DNA from: Argopecten irradians
Lineage: Eukaryota; Mollusca; Bivalvia; Pectinida; Pectinidae
Reading direction: 5' to 3'
Assembly (NCBI RefSeq): GCF_041381155.1
Contig: NC_091143.1
Location: forward strand, 37,066,679-37,130,678
DNA length: 64,000 nt
In this document: in pieces, positions 10,856 through 21,729 of the stretch
How positions within the stretch are numbered: position 1 is the first letter of the stretch
Layout of the letters: each line of letters opens with the position of its first letter
Made by a program: the position numbers and the translations under genes
The notes under the pieces: model-generated
The model's input: only the letters and a program-made list of their open reading frames with translations
What the model was told of the DNA's origin: nothing
The model's database searches: none

Positions 10856-11055
10856 AAGATTTATCTATTAAAAACAGAAGTAGACGAATTAAGATCAAAA
10901 TATTCGAAAATAATTAATTGCGTCCCGAAAAAAATCCACGGCACTATGTCATACACAGAATGGTATTATTCTGTATACAATGAAGTAATGAATGCAACGA
11001 AAGTGAAACGAGTTAATTCATATGTATTTTTGTGTTAATTACACAAATACTTTAA
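10856..11055. mobile_element. Diverged MITE family A relative
   Basis: The core AATTGCGTCCCGAAAAAAAT near 10916-10935, the flanking AAAAACAGAAGTAGAC and the downstream TTTTTGTGTTAATTACA align with the interior of family A copy 1. The GATGCTCCACCG ends are not recognisable, so it is an old or end-truncated copy. Confidence 0.5.
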
Positions 11056-11350
11056 GAATAACGTTATGCATTTTGTGTATGAGTTATACATTTAGACACT
11101 TCGGTTTGTTTCCGAGAGTTATATAGCGTTAATTTTGGTATAAGGTAGAAAATGGGCCCTGTGTAACAGTGCCACTACAAAATAGTTTAACATGTTACGA
11201 AGCCCGACACAATTACAACTAAAAGATAGCGAAAACGCCTGAAGCTTATATACATATCGCACTTATTATAACAAAATTAACACATGGTTATCTTATATAT
11301 AGGAAACAATCACGATAAAATGTTCAGTATAACATGACCTGAACACCTAT

Positions 11351-11562
11351 TTGACACAGGGTTCTGAAAATTAGTTACAGTTTATATACTTGTTTGTTTG
11401 ATTGATTAATTAACGTCCTATTAACAGCTTTGGTCATTTAAGGACGGCCTCCCATGTATGCGATGTGTTGAGTGTATGTTGTGCGAGGTGCGTGTTTTTG
11501 GAGACTGCGGTATATTCATGTTCTGAAAATTGACACAGGGTTCTGAAAATTAGTTACAGTTT
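11351..11562 (-). mobile_element. SINE tail fragment between 33-bp direct repeats
   Basis: A 33-bp sequence containing GACACAGGGTTCTGAAAATT occurs perfectly at 11351-11383 and 11530-11562. Between them lies a segment whose 11395-11447 part is the reverse complement of the family A-SINE tail (CGTCCTATTAACAG, TCATTTAAGGACGG), followed by TGTATGTTGTGCGAGGTGCG, which recurs near 32707. The arrangement looks like an insertion with an unusually long target duplication, or a local duplication around an insertion. Confidence 0.5.
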
Positions 11563-11569
11563 GTATACA

Positions 11570-11692
11570 GGTATGTTTGGCTAGGCGATTGGGTGCCGTA
11601 GATCGTGGGTTAGAGGCCCGAATAGGGCACGAGTCAATAAATTGTCATGCTTTGTTAAATTGTGTTTCTGTGATATTTTGTAATTATGGACC
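11570..11692 (+). mobile_element. SINE family C-like, head-truncated copy
   Basis: GGTATGTTTGGCTAGGCGAT, GTAGATC, TAGAGGCCCGAATAGG, GGCACGAGTCAATAAATTG and a TTGTGTTTCT tail match a fuller copy at 21570-21725. The box A half of the tRNA-like head is missing. It abuts the left edge of direct repeat R1. Confidence 0.6.
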
Positions 11693-11702
11693 AACACAGT
11701 GC

Positions 11703-14700
11703 CCATAGACTATTAATTGCTTAGACGTGTTTGGGGTCTAGATCAAAAATCTGTAAAAATCATAGTCTACATTGAACGTGTATAGGATATTTTACGGATT
11801 TTTTTTATCTAGAATGTCATAAAACGTCTGAAATTGGTCTATGGGCACTCTACTGATCCCGGTATAAAATGGTGATTTGGACGAAGCGCGATAACTCCTA
11901 TGAATTTTCATTGGAAATATTCGACCTGCAAATTTACACTTCCGATTTCCCGAGTGACACACATGTGCATATAATACAAATAAAGATAGAAAGACAAACA
12001 CAGATATAGACATAGAAAGAGACACAGAGACATAAATGTACAGATAGATATAAAAGATAGAGAAAAAGAAAGAGATGGGGATGGATCAATTATTATATCA
12101 TTATACACTGCAAAAAATACGTAAACAAAATGTCGATATTGTTTCAAAGCCCAGGAGACAAAATATGTTAAGACATGAAAGAGACAGGGACAGAAATGAG
12201 ATGGAAATGTCAAAAATTCAACCATAATACAATGTTTTGAATTTAATTACTTCAACCCTGCATATTCGCGACTGATGGTACACATTGTATTTCGAAAATT
12301 ATTAAGGAATCTGAAAATGTCCAAATATAATCATTGTTATTAAGAAAACATATATACAATCCATGTACAATTATTGCTACCTTCCTGGAATGGTAGTAAC
12401 TATAATCAGTTGTTTTGCCTGGCATGTTGTGGGGTTCCTCCTGATTGTACATGGAGGATACCGGAATCGGCCGATGTTTGCCGATTGAATTAAATTCTAC
12501 GAATTTAGCCGGGAGCAGCCGATCTTAGTAGATCTTCGTTTAGACGGTTAGAACGATTGAATCAGTCAATTTGCATTTTATCTTTTATGGATATAAAGTT
12601 GAAATAACAGATTGATAACTCATTTTAGTCTATTTTTTATAGTAAAAACAGACATATGTGCAAGTCAAACTAAAATGCTTGCAATATTAATAATACTTTG
12701 ACGTCTAGATATTTTTAAATAAATCAGTATACCCGACCAAATGGGAAGCAAACATTTAACGGATTTTGACCGTTTGACGGAGATACATGTATATATATGT
12801 GCTATATTTTTTAATCCTTATAAAATGTGTTAATTTTAAAGTCGTTTCCTCATAAGTGTTATACAGAGATACTTGAGAATTAGGGGAATTACCTGTACAC
12901 AGAATTTTACATTTTTTTTCTATCATATACATAAATGTATGTTGAATGGGTTTTTTACCGGTTTTTATTTAACATGCTTAATCCCATTGAATATATTAGG
13001 ATATGTCAAAATGTATTAAGCTTATATTGCCTGACCTTTGTGTTGTTGCACCACCTCGTTTATAAATTGTGCAAGTACGCATTTTATTCAGATATTATGA
13101 CATGTAAATTAGCATTATCGAAATTTCTTTGGGACGAGCTTCCATTTTTTTATATCATTAATGATACTGCAGACCATATTTCTGGCCACGACACGAGTAA
13201 AAGAAAAGTTTAAGCCTTTTAAAGATGTTCTTATCAGATCAAGACAATATTGTTTAAAATATACTATTAATTTGTTAATCTTTATTTGATTATATACAGA
13301 GAGCTGCTACATATTTTTATTGTAAAACGGCCAAGTTGTCTTCATGGAACAGCAGCTTTCGAACCCCCGAGGATCTCCTTCATCAGTTGTTGGAATAGCA
13401 GATCGATCTACACATGTAAACAGTTTCATTATTCAAGTACACATATATGTTTTATTGAACTTGTTTATATATATATATTATTGTATTATTTTCCTTGGCT
13501 ACTATTTATCTGCCGAATTCGCCTTTATCTGACAGCTTCTATGTCCATATCATAAGACATATTACACAGATTATATAGTGTGTGAATGGTTAATTACATT
13601 TGATGTAAACAAATATGTACTATACATGGTGTCCTTTAGATGTTTTTCTAGCAGGATGAGGGGCCGCGGTGGCCGAGTGGTTAAGATGTACCGACATATT
13701 ACCACATGCCCTCCACCTCTGGGTTGCGAGTTCGAATCCTCCCATGTGGGGCAGTTGCCAGGTACTGGCCGATGGTCGGTGGTTTTTCTCCGGGTACTCC
13801 GGCTTGCCTCCACCAACAAACCTGGCTCGTCCTTAAATGACCCTGTCTGTTAATAGGACGTTAAACTAATCAAACTAAACTAAATCTAGCAGGATTCACA
13901 ACTGATTCTAGCAAACCGTTCCAGACATTACCAACCATATTTATCATCCCTGTGTTGGCGGATATTGGTGTCTCAGGTGTATTATTAATTTGTTTTATCA
14001 TCTTTCTTTCACAGATTTATATTTCACTAAATTTAGACTTATGTGTGATGCAATGCTTTTTGGTGTATATATATTATTGTGTAATGATTCGTACATGCAC
14101 GTATCTTGTCGATCTACATTTTTGGTATTTCCTCTTGAAACAGTTTATGATACATGTAAATCAAGGTTTTGAGTTAACTCTCCATAGATCATATATAAGT
14201 ACAAGAAAATATGATCATAGGTCATCTTTATAAGAAGATGAAGGTGTCTGATCGGAATACAAAATGCAGTCGTATGATGTGTAATATATAGACTATTTTG
14301 AAAACGTCGACGTATTTATCATCACTGTTGTTAAATATTTTACAATTTGTGTTATCAATATTTATTTCTTTACAAATGGTTATGCTATAAGTCACAAATT
14401 AAATTATATTCTGAATACATCTACAATACAAAAAAAAAATCCAGAAATGCCGGGACGCGATCCCGATTTTCAGTATTTATTTGGAATTTACATACTGCCT
14501 CATTCATTGTAAAATATTTATATCAAAAGCTGAGTCGTAGTTTGATCCGATTTCCTGGATTGTTTGAACTGTTCCGGGACAAGTTGCTTTGGAGGGGATT
14601 CGGCAGGGGATAACATTGCATCCACATCGTTTCAACCCTGAGTACGCCCATGGACGTCGTGGTTGACGAATGTATGTGTGTGACGTCATTTATTTATCCG

Positions 14701-14809
14701 ACTCCGGGAGCAAAGGAGAGATAAAACAAGGCTTTCGGACTATGGGTCTCCGGACTATTAGGCCTTCGGACTAACGGATTTCGGACTATTACGCCTTCGC
14801 ACTATTAGT
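11703..14809. repeat. Large direct repeat R1 (3.1 kb)
   Basis: This segment is repeated at 17309-20448 in the same orientation, at visibly more than 95 percent identity over the parts I compared and with scattered small indels (for example at 12235, 13150 and 14070). Both copies begin with CCATAGACTATTAATTGCTT and end in a short-period repeat of CGGACTATT/GCCTTCGGACTA (about 14730-14805 here). A SINE with intact target duplications lies inside both copies. There is no credible coding content: the minus-strand frames near 11.8-12.5 kb are low-complexity by-products shared by both copies. No gag- or pol-like frame is associated, so I do not read these as LTRs. Confidence 0.9.
13658..13884 (+). 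mobile_element. tRNA-headed SINE, family A-SINE, in R1
   Basis: This 227-bp element is flanked by perfect 11-bp target duplications TCTAGCAGGAT at 13647-13657 and 13885-13895. The head carries a Pol III box A (TGGCCGAGTGG) and box B (AGTTCGAATCC) and resembles a serine- or leucine-type tRNA. The body contains CTCCGGGTACTCCGGCTTGC and TCCTTAAATGACCCTG. The tail is TTAATAGGACGTTAAAC plus an AAACTAA-rich end. The layout fits molluscan V-SINE-like elements; I have not matched it to a named family. Confidence 0.85.
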
Positions 14810-15618
14810 CCAGGAAATCTAAGCCAAAAATAGGCTCAACCTCAAACAAATTGCAACAGAATTTTTTTCACTGCTATGCATTTCTCTAAGGTCCTTAGAA
14901 CAACATATCAAAAGTATAGAAAGGTGCAAGTGGTGGAAGTATATATAATTTGCATAAATCCAATATGGCCGCCAACTGTGCTTAAAAATCAATCATATTA
15001 TATTCATTGGTATTTTATTTGATGTCTAGCAATTTTATTGCAGTCCAATTGAATTAAATACATCAATAACTAATGAAATCTTTATTTCAGCTAACTAAGG
15101 TAATCTGTTTGGTTTCTTAATGAGCATATTTCCAGGATGGCAGACAAAATGGCCAACAGAATGGCACTTGTTTCATTGATATCGAACAAAACTTTTGCAT
15201 TTACCAATTGATAATTCCAAAATATGATACGTACTTCCCCTGGCAAATGTATTTGACAAATTGGGTTCTTTTCTGACTACCTTTTCCAAATAAAGCGACT
15301 AAATGTCTACCTTGTGATATATTTTAACCAGAAATGATGAACATTGCACGCCAAGTGTGGTAGTTTCGTTTCACATAATTATGATACTTCTAGTGTTATT
15401 TTCTTTTGACATAAAGTGTTCTTTGTTGCTTAGGGGCGATGAAACAAACCATGGGCTAGCTGATTGTTTTAGATGAATATTTATTCTTCACTTCCGGTTT
15501 CACGATGGCTGAAAAATGGCCATCTTTCATGAAGCAAGGTATCAGGCCAATTTTTTAGTACTCAAATTTGTTTCCTATATATGTTTTCACATTTCAGGTT
15601 TGACATCATAATCTAGTC
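14810..15618 (+). other. Upstream region and splice acceptor of the 567-codon frame
   Basis: This is unique DNA between R1 and the ORF. Near the end, TGTTTTCACATTTCAG (ending at about 15597) is a good 3' splice site, followed by 21 bases (GTTTGACATC...) and the ATG at 15619. An upstream exon would have to lie here or in R1; I could not identify it. Phrases such as CCAATATGGCCGCC and AAAATGGCCATC occur but form no clear promoter. Confidence 0.4.
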
Positions 15619-17322
15619 ATGGAAAGATGCTGTATCTGCAGTGAATTAACTGATGATGGACGAGAAACATCTGAGTTAGGAGAAAAAGGAAGCGACAGCA
15701 TAAATCGGGCCAGTGAGCAACGTGGAAGCAGTGTAACAGCAAATCCTGGACAGCGTGTTCATAAAAACTATCGCCGTGTGTTTTGTAATCAAAATGCTAT
15801 CAACGCCTATATTAGAACACAGAATCAACCAGCAGCAGCATCATCAGTTGAAAATAGTGCTAAGCTTCGATCTGAGAGTCCACAATTTATCTTTAAGGAA
15901 CATTGCTTGTTCTGTGGGCTAGCGGCTAAGTACGATGGAAAGAAGAGAGGTTTTGATATCATTCCGGTCAGAACCATGGACTTTCAGGGCGCAGTTACTA
16001 AGATTTGTGAAAGCCGGAATGATGAATGGTCTCGGGCGGTTTATGGGCGAATCCTGTCTGTAAATGACTTACCTGCAGCTGATGCAGTCTATCATCAGTC
16101 CTGCAGTGTGAACTTCAGGACTGGAAAGCAAGTACCATCATCTGTTGGTGACGGGGGAGGAAAAAGAACTAGGTCGGGTAGACCTTCACATGATCTAAAG
16201 CTCAGTGCGTTTCAGAAGGTTGCTCGGTACTTGGAAGAGAATGACGAAGAGCAAACGACCGTCAATGATCTTGTGGTAAAGATGGGGGAGTATTTGGACA
16301 AAACAGATGCAGAGCCATACACTGCAGTGTATATGAAACAGAAGCTAAAAGATCCCTTTGGTGATAGACTTATTGTGACCGAACTGAATGGGAAACAAAA
16401 TGTTGTAACGTTTAGAGACAATGCCAAAAGGACTATTTATGATTTTCATCAGAAGAAGGATGACACAATCAGTGAACAAACCAAAATAATTCAGACAGCT
16501 GCAAAGCTAATCCAATGTGATATCAAGTCTGTCACTATGGAATCTGATGTATATTCAAGTGTAGAGGAGTTGTCATCCAAGAACATGGCCAATGATTTTG
16601 TCCCAGACACCCTTAAACTGTTTTTGAGAACAATGTTTACTGGAAAAGACATCGAACTGAAATTGGCATCAATCGGACAGACAATAATGCAAGCTGTCAG
16701 ACCTAGAGTCTTACTGGTACCCCTTCAACTTGGACTTGGAATCCAATTGCATCATCATTTTGCTTCCCGATACCTCATTGACACACTGAACTCACTGGGA
16801 TTTTGCTGTTCATATTCAGAAGTGAAGAGGTACGAACGCAGCGCTGCCACTGAACAAGGCACCTCCATTCAGGGATATACTCCAGACAAGCACATAGAGT
16901 ATGTTGCAGACAACGTAGACCATAATGTTGCAACACTTGATGGTTCAGGAACATTCCACGGCATGGGCATTATTTGTACTGTTACCCCTGGATCTTCGGC
17001 CCGCAAAAGAATCGCAAAGACCAATGTGACAGCTGAGGATATTGCTACTGTAGGACGTATCAACATTGAATACTTTAAAGCTCCCCCTGTTATTCCCCGT
17101 TTGTTGTACCAACCACTCATGAACCCAAATGTGGAGGATCCCACTGCAATGCTAGATACTCTCTGGAAATCTTCCTTGCTTGTTTGTTCAACTCGACCTG
17201 CATGGTCAGGCATGATGCAGATGGTACACCATGGCAACCATCCAGGAAAGTCAAATGTCCAGTTTCTTCCAATGATCGACATGGATCCAAGACAACACAG
17301 TGTATTTACCATAGACTATTAA
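15619..17322 (+). CDS. Uncharacterised multicopy zinc-finger-like protein, C-terminally cut
   Basis: The open frame is 567 codons without a stop. Putative zinc ligands: C4-x2-C7 with a following H48 region (VHKNYRRVFC), then C96-x2-C99 followed by DLPAADAVYHQSC (YH at 158-159, C162), a Cys2...His-Cys layout. A middle part (residues 359-406) reads AVRPRVLLVPLQLGLGIQLH and LIDTLNSLGFCCSYSEVKRY. A conserved-looking core at 428-450 reads YVADNVDHNVATLDG then GTFHGMG. I recall such ADN-DHN/FHGMG proteins as a large, poorly named family in invertebrate genomes, usually much longer and sometimes annotated as CXC-domain proteins. The frame ends at FLPMIDMDPRQHSVFTIDY, where the last five or so codons are already direct repeat R2, so the original C-terminal half is lost. 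Function is unknown; a mobile-element or host-domesticated origin is inference. Confidence 0.7.
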   Translation: MERCCICSELTDDGRETSELGEKGSDSINRASEQRGSSVTANPGQRVHKNYRRVFCNQNAINAYIRTQNQPAAASSVENSAKLRSESPQFIFKEHCLFCGLAAKYDGKKRGFDIIPVRTMDFQGAVTKICESRNDEWSRAVYGRILSVNDLPAADAVYHQSCSVNFRTGKQVPSSVGDGGGKRTRSGRPSHDLKLSAFQKVARYLEENDEEQTTVNDLVVKMGEYLDKTDAEPYTAVYMKQKLKDPFGDRLIVTELNGKQNVVTFRDNAKRTIYDFHQKKDDTISEQTKIIQTAAKLIQCDIKSVTMESDVYSSVEELSSKNMANDFVPDTLKLFLRTMFTGKDIELKLASIGQTIMQAVRPRVLLVPLQLGLGIQLHHHFASRYLIDTLNSLGFCCSYSEVKRYERSAATEQGTSIQGYTPDKHIEYVADNVDHNVATLDGSGTFHGMGIICTVTPGSSARKRIAKTNVTAEDIATVGRINIEYFKAPPVIPRLLYQPLMNPNVEDPTAMLDTLWKSSLLVCSTRPAWSGMMQMVHHGNHPGKSNVQFLPMIDMDPRQHSVFTIDY

Positions 17323-20300
17323 TTGCTTAGACGTGTTTGGGGTCTAGATCAAAATCTGTCAAAAAATCATAGTCTACATTGAACGTGTATAGGATATTTT
17401 ACGGATTCTTTTATCTAGAATGTCATAAAACGTCTGAAATTGGTCTATGGGCACTCTACTGATCCCGGTATAGAATGGTGATTTGGACGAAGCGCGATAA
17501 CTCCTAATGAATTTTCATTGGAAATATTCGACCTGCAAATTTACACTTCCGATTTCCCGAGTGACACACATGTGCATATAATACAAATAAAGATAGAAAG
17601 ACAAACACAGATATAGACATAGAAAGAGACACAGAGACATAAATGTACAGATAGATATAAAAGATAGAGAAAAAGAAAGAGATGGGGATGGATCAATTAT
17701 TATATCATTATACACTGCAAAAAATACGTAAACAAAATGTCGATATTGTTTCAAAGCCCAGGAGACAAAATATGTTAAGACATGAAAGAGACAGGGACAG
17801 AAATGAGATGGAAATGTCAAAAATTCAACCATAATATTGAATTTAATTACTTCAACCCTGCATATTCGCGACTGATGGTACACATTGTATTTCGAAAATT
17901 AAGGAATCTGAAAATGTCCAAATATAATCATTGTTATTAAGAAAACATATATACAATCCATGTACAATTATTGCTACCTTCCTGGAATGGTAGTAACTAT
18001 AATCAGTTGTTTTGCCTGGCATGTTGTGGGGTTCTTCCTGATTGTACATGGAGGATACCGGAATCGGCCGATGTTTGCCGATTGAATTAAATTCTACGAA
18101 TTTAGCCGGGAGCAGCCGATCTTAGTAGATCTTCGATTAGACGGTTAGAACGATTGAATCGGTCAATTTGCATTTTATCTTTTATGGATATAAAGTTGAA
18201 ATAACAGATTTATAACTCATTTTAGTCTATTTTTTATAGTAAAAACAGACATATGTGCAAGTCAAACTAAAATGCTTGCAATATTAATAATACTTTGACG
18301 TCTAGATATTTTTAAATAAATCAGTATACCCGACCAAATGGGAAGCAAACATTTAACGGATTTTGACCGTTTGACGGAGATACATGTATATATATGTGCT
18401 ATATTTTTTAATCCTTATAACATGTGTTAATTTTAAAGTCGTTTCCTCATAAGTGTTATACAGAGATACTTGAGAATTAGGGGAATTACCTGTACACAGA
18501 ATTTTACATTTTTTTTCTATCATATACATAAATGTATGTTGAATGGGTTTTTTTACCGGTTTTTATTTAACATGCTTAATCCCATTGAATATATTAGGAT
18601 ATGTCAAAATGTATTAAGCTTATATTGCCTGACCTTTGTGTTGTTGCACCACCTCGTTTATAAATTGTGCAAGTACGCATTTTATTCAGATATTATGACA
18701 TGTAAATTAGCATTATCGAAATTTCTTTGGGACGAGCTTCCAATTTTTTCATATCATTAATGATACTGCAGACCATACATCTGGCCACGACATGAGTAAA
18801 AGAAAAGTTTAAGCCTTTTAAAAATGTTCTTATCAGATCAAGACAATATTGTTTAAGATATACTATTAATTTGTTAATCTTTGTTTGATTATATATAGAG
18901 AGCTGCTTCATATTTTTATAGTAAAACGTTCAAGTTGTCTGCATCGACCTGCAGCTTTCGAACCCTCGAGGATCTCCTTCATCAGTTGTTGGAATAGCAG
19001 ATCGATCTACACATTTAAACAGTTTCATTATTCAAGTACACATGCATGTTTTATTGAACTTGTTGTATATATATATTATTGTATTATTTTCCTTGGCTAC
19101 TTTTTACCTATCGAATTCGCCTTTATCTGACAGCTTCTATGTCCATATCATAAGACATATTACACAGATTATATAGTGTGAATGGTTAATTACATTTGAT
19201 GTAAACAAATATGTACTATACATGGTGTCCTTTAGATGTTTTTCTAGCAGGATGAGGGGCCGCGGTGGCCGAGTGGTTAAGATGTACCGACATATTACCA
19301 CATGCCCTCCACCTCTGGGTTGCGAGTTCGAATCCTCCCATGTGGGGCAGTTGCCAGGTACTGGCCGATGGTCGGTGGTTTTTCTCCGGGTACTCCGGCT
19401 TGCCTCCACCAACAAACCTGGCTCGTCCTTAAATGACCCTGTCTGTTAATAGGACGTTAAACTAATCAAACTAAACTAAATCTAGCAGGATTCACAACTG
19501 ATTCTGGCAAACCGTTCCAGACATTACCAACCACATTTATCATCCCTGTGTTTGCGGATATTGGTGTCTTTGGTGTATCATTAATTTGTTTTATCATCTT
19601 TCTTTCACTGATTTATATTTCACTAAATTTAGACTTCTGTGTGATCCAATGCTTTTTGGTGTATTTTGTGTAATGATTCGTATATGCACGTATCTGGTCG
19701 ATCTACATTTTTGGTATTTCCTCTTGAAACAGTTTATGATACATGTAAATCAAGATTTTGAGTTAACTCTCCATAGATCATATATAAGTACAAGAAAATA
19801 TGATCATAGGTCATCATTGTAACAGGATGAAGGCGTCTGATCGGAACAGAAAATACAGTCGTATGATGTGTAATATATAGACTATTTTGAAAACGTCGAC
19901 GTATTTATCATCACTGTTGTTAAATATTTTACAATACTTGTGTTATCAACATTTATTTCTTTACAAATGGTTATGATATAAGTCACGAATTAAATTATAT
20001 TCTGAATACATCTACAATACAAAAAAAAAATCCAGAAATGCCGGGACGCGTTCCTGATTTTCAGTATTTATTTGGAATTTACATACTGCCTCATTCATTG
20101 TAAAATATTTATATCAAAAAGCTGAGTCGTAGTTTGATCCGATTTCCTGGATTGTTTGAACTGTTCCGGGAAAAGTTGCTTTGGAGGGGATTCGGCAGGG
20201 GATAACATTGCATCCACATCGTTTCAACCCTGAGTACGCCCATGGACGTCGTGGTTGACGAATGTATGTGTGTGACGTCATTTATTTATCGGACTCCGGG

Positions 20301-20448
20301 AGCAAAGGAGAGATAAAACAAGGCTTTCGGACTATGGGTCTCCTGACTATTAGGCCTTTGGACTATCGGATTTCGGACTAATACACCTTCGAACTATCGG
20401 ATTTCGGACTATTACGCGTTCGGACTATCGGATTTAGGACTATTACCC
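17309..20448. repeat. Large direct repeat R2 (3.1 kb)
   Basis: This is the second copy of the 11703-14809 segment. Its left edge falls inside the 567-codon frame. CAACACAGTG precedes the shared sequence in both copies (at about 11694 and 17293), so the homology may begin slightly further left with a small indel. The right edge has more units of the GGACTATCGGATTTCGGACT short repeat (about 20332-20447) than R1. R1, the 2.5-kb middle block and R2 together have the shape expected from tandem duplication of a 5.6-kb unit with one end missing. Confidence 0.9.
19254..19480 (+). mobile_element. tRNA-headed SINE, family A-SINE, in R2
   Basis: This copy has the same length (227 bp), position and target duplication (TCTAGCAGGAT at 19243-19253 and 19481-19491) as the SINE in R1. 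It was therefore present before the 3.1-kb segment was duplicated. Confidence 0.85.
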
Positions 20449-21569
20449 CTAAGTGATGTAAGGTTATCGCCTTTTTAATTATTTCAGCATCAAAAATAAA
20501 AATCAAACAAGACAACAGTTATACAGATATGCCTTTGGTCCAAAACCTGGCGATAAATGCATTCAAGGTAGCAAGGCACGAGGAAATGATATCCAAATTG
20601 TAACATTACATGTCGAAATTGCAAAATAAAAGCCGTGCGAAAATAATATCGTTTCCATTAAAGCGTTAAAAGATGTACGTGCATGTCTCTTACTGTTGGG
20701 ATGGTGGGTTTTTATTTATTGAAATACTGCAGAGTCATATATATATATATATATAATGTCATATGTGTAAATCAATTAGCGGTCCGACCTGTCATTGTCT
20801 CTAATGAGCTTCTCTAATTAGCTTCATGATTTGAAACATCATACAAGCAATCCATGAACCATATAGTCCCGTCAGTCGTATAGTCAATCCGTGATCTGTG
20901 ACTGATGTTCCAGATAAATTAAATCAGTTTACATACTGTTCTATCACAGATACATACATTTGTGGTCACGGATGACGGATTGTATGAGATATCTACGGAA
21001 CAGCAATTCTTGACAGTGAACACAGATTATAGAGATGGTGTTAGGATAACAGCGATGTTTATATCTGTGTGACGGCGCAGTGTTGCCGCTTGTTCGGTGG
21101 ATAACAATCTATATAGATCTATTGTTTTAACTGATCATTACCCGCTGATGTCATTCATTAAAACTTTATTGTCACATGGAGCATTCCAAGAGGGGGCATA
21201 TTTCACACGCGTATAGCTAATTATTTACACTATGAATCGGGACCAAATAACAGCATGTCTGTCATCTCTTGAAGACTCGAAGAAAAAAGTCTCTGTAACC
21301 CGACACCAATCCCTATATTATAACATTCCGCATTTTAACAAGAACATATGCGCATTATATTTTGTGCGTGTACATACTATTCGATGTCATATATCAAAGA
21401 AACACAATTTTAAAAAAGGATGTTTCTTTGACGAATTGATAGTCGGTTCGATATGCTGACATGATCACTGTGGAAATTGTCAAATTAAATCTTTGGATCA
21501 ACAACATATAGTGAATATGATACAATGTGTTTAGTTAATATCACTTCGTCATAGAAATATCCTTTTTTG
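20449..21569. other. Gene-free DNA after R2
   Basis: There is a TA microsatellite near 20738-20755 and otherwise non-repetitive DNA. A 75-codon frame at 21232 has no recognisable motif. I looked for the missing C-terminal half of the 567-codon protein here and saw nothing like it. Confidence 0.5.
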
Positions 21570-21725
21570 GGGGGATGTGGATGTGGCGCAGTGGTAGAAG
21601 GCGCAGGTATGTTTGGCTAGGCGATTGGGTGCTGTAGATCAGGAGTTCGAGGCCCGGATATGGCACGAGTCAATAAATTGCCATGCTTTGTTTAATTGTG
21701 TTTCTTTGATATTTAATATAAAGTA
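21570..21725 (+). mobile_element. tRNA-headed SINE, family C-SINE
   Basis: The tRNA-like head has box A TGGCGCAGTGG (about 21583) and a weaker box B GAGTTCGAGGCCC (about 21643). It is followed by GGCACGAGTCAATAAATTG and a TTGTGTTTCTTTGATATTTA tail. The head-truncated relative at 11570-11692 shows that the family is dispersed. It ends directly against the start of the AP-1-word minisatellite. Confidence 0.7.
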
Positions 21726-21729
21726 TAAA

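Noticed and set aside
11792-12452. Minus-strand frames of 66-105 codons, also at 17515-18049
   Set aside because: Present in both R copies with frame-changing indels between them and rich in low-complexity Ser/Leu/Phe; no domain.
13571-13853. Frames of 82-91 codons over the SINE (also 19137-19449)
   Set aside because: They read through the SINE body on both strands and are typical false calls over this SINE.
16869-17312. 147-codon minus-strand frame opposite the 567-codon ORF
   Set aside because: Antisense shadow with no recognisable motif.
11703-20448. LTR retroelement with 3.1-kb terminal repeats
   Set aside because: No gag, protease, RT or integrase frame lies between the repeats, and I saw no primer-binding site or polypurine tract; the ends lack an obvious TG...CA form.
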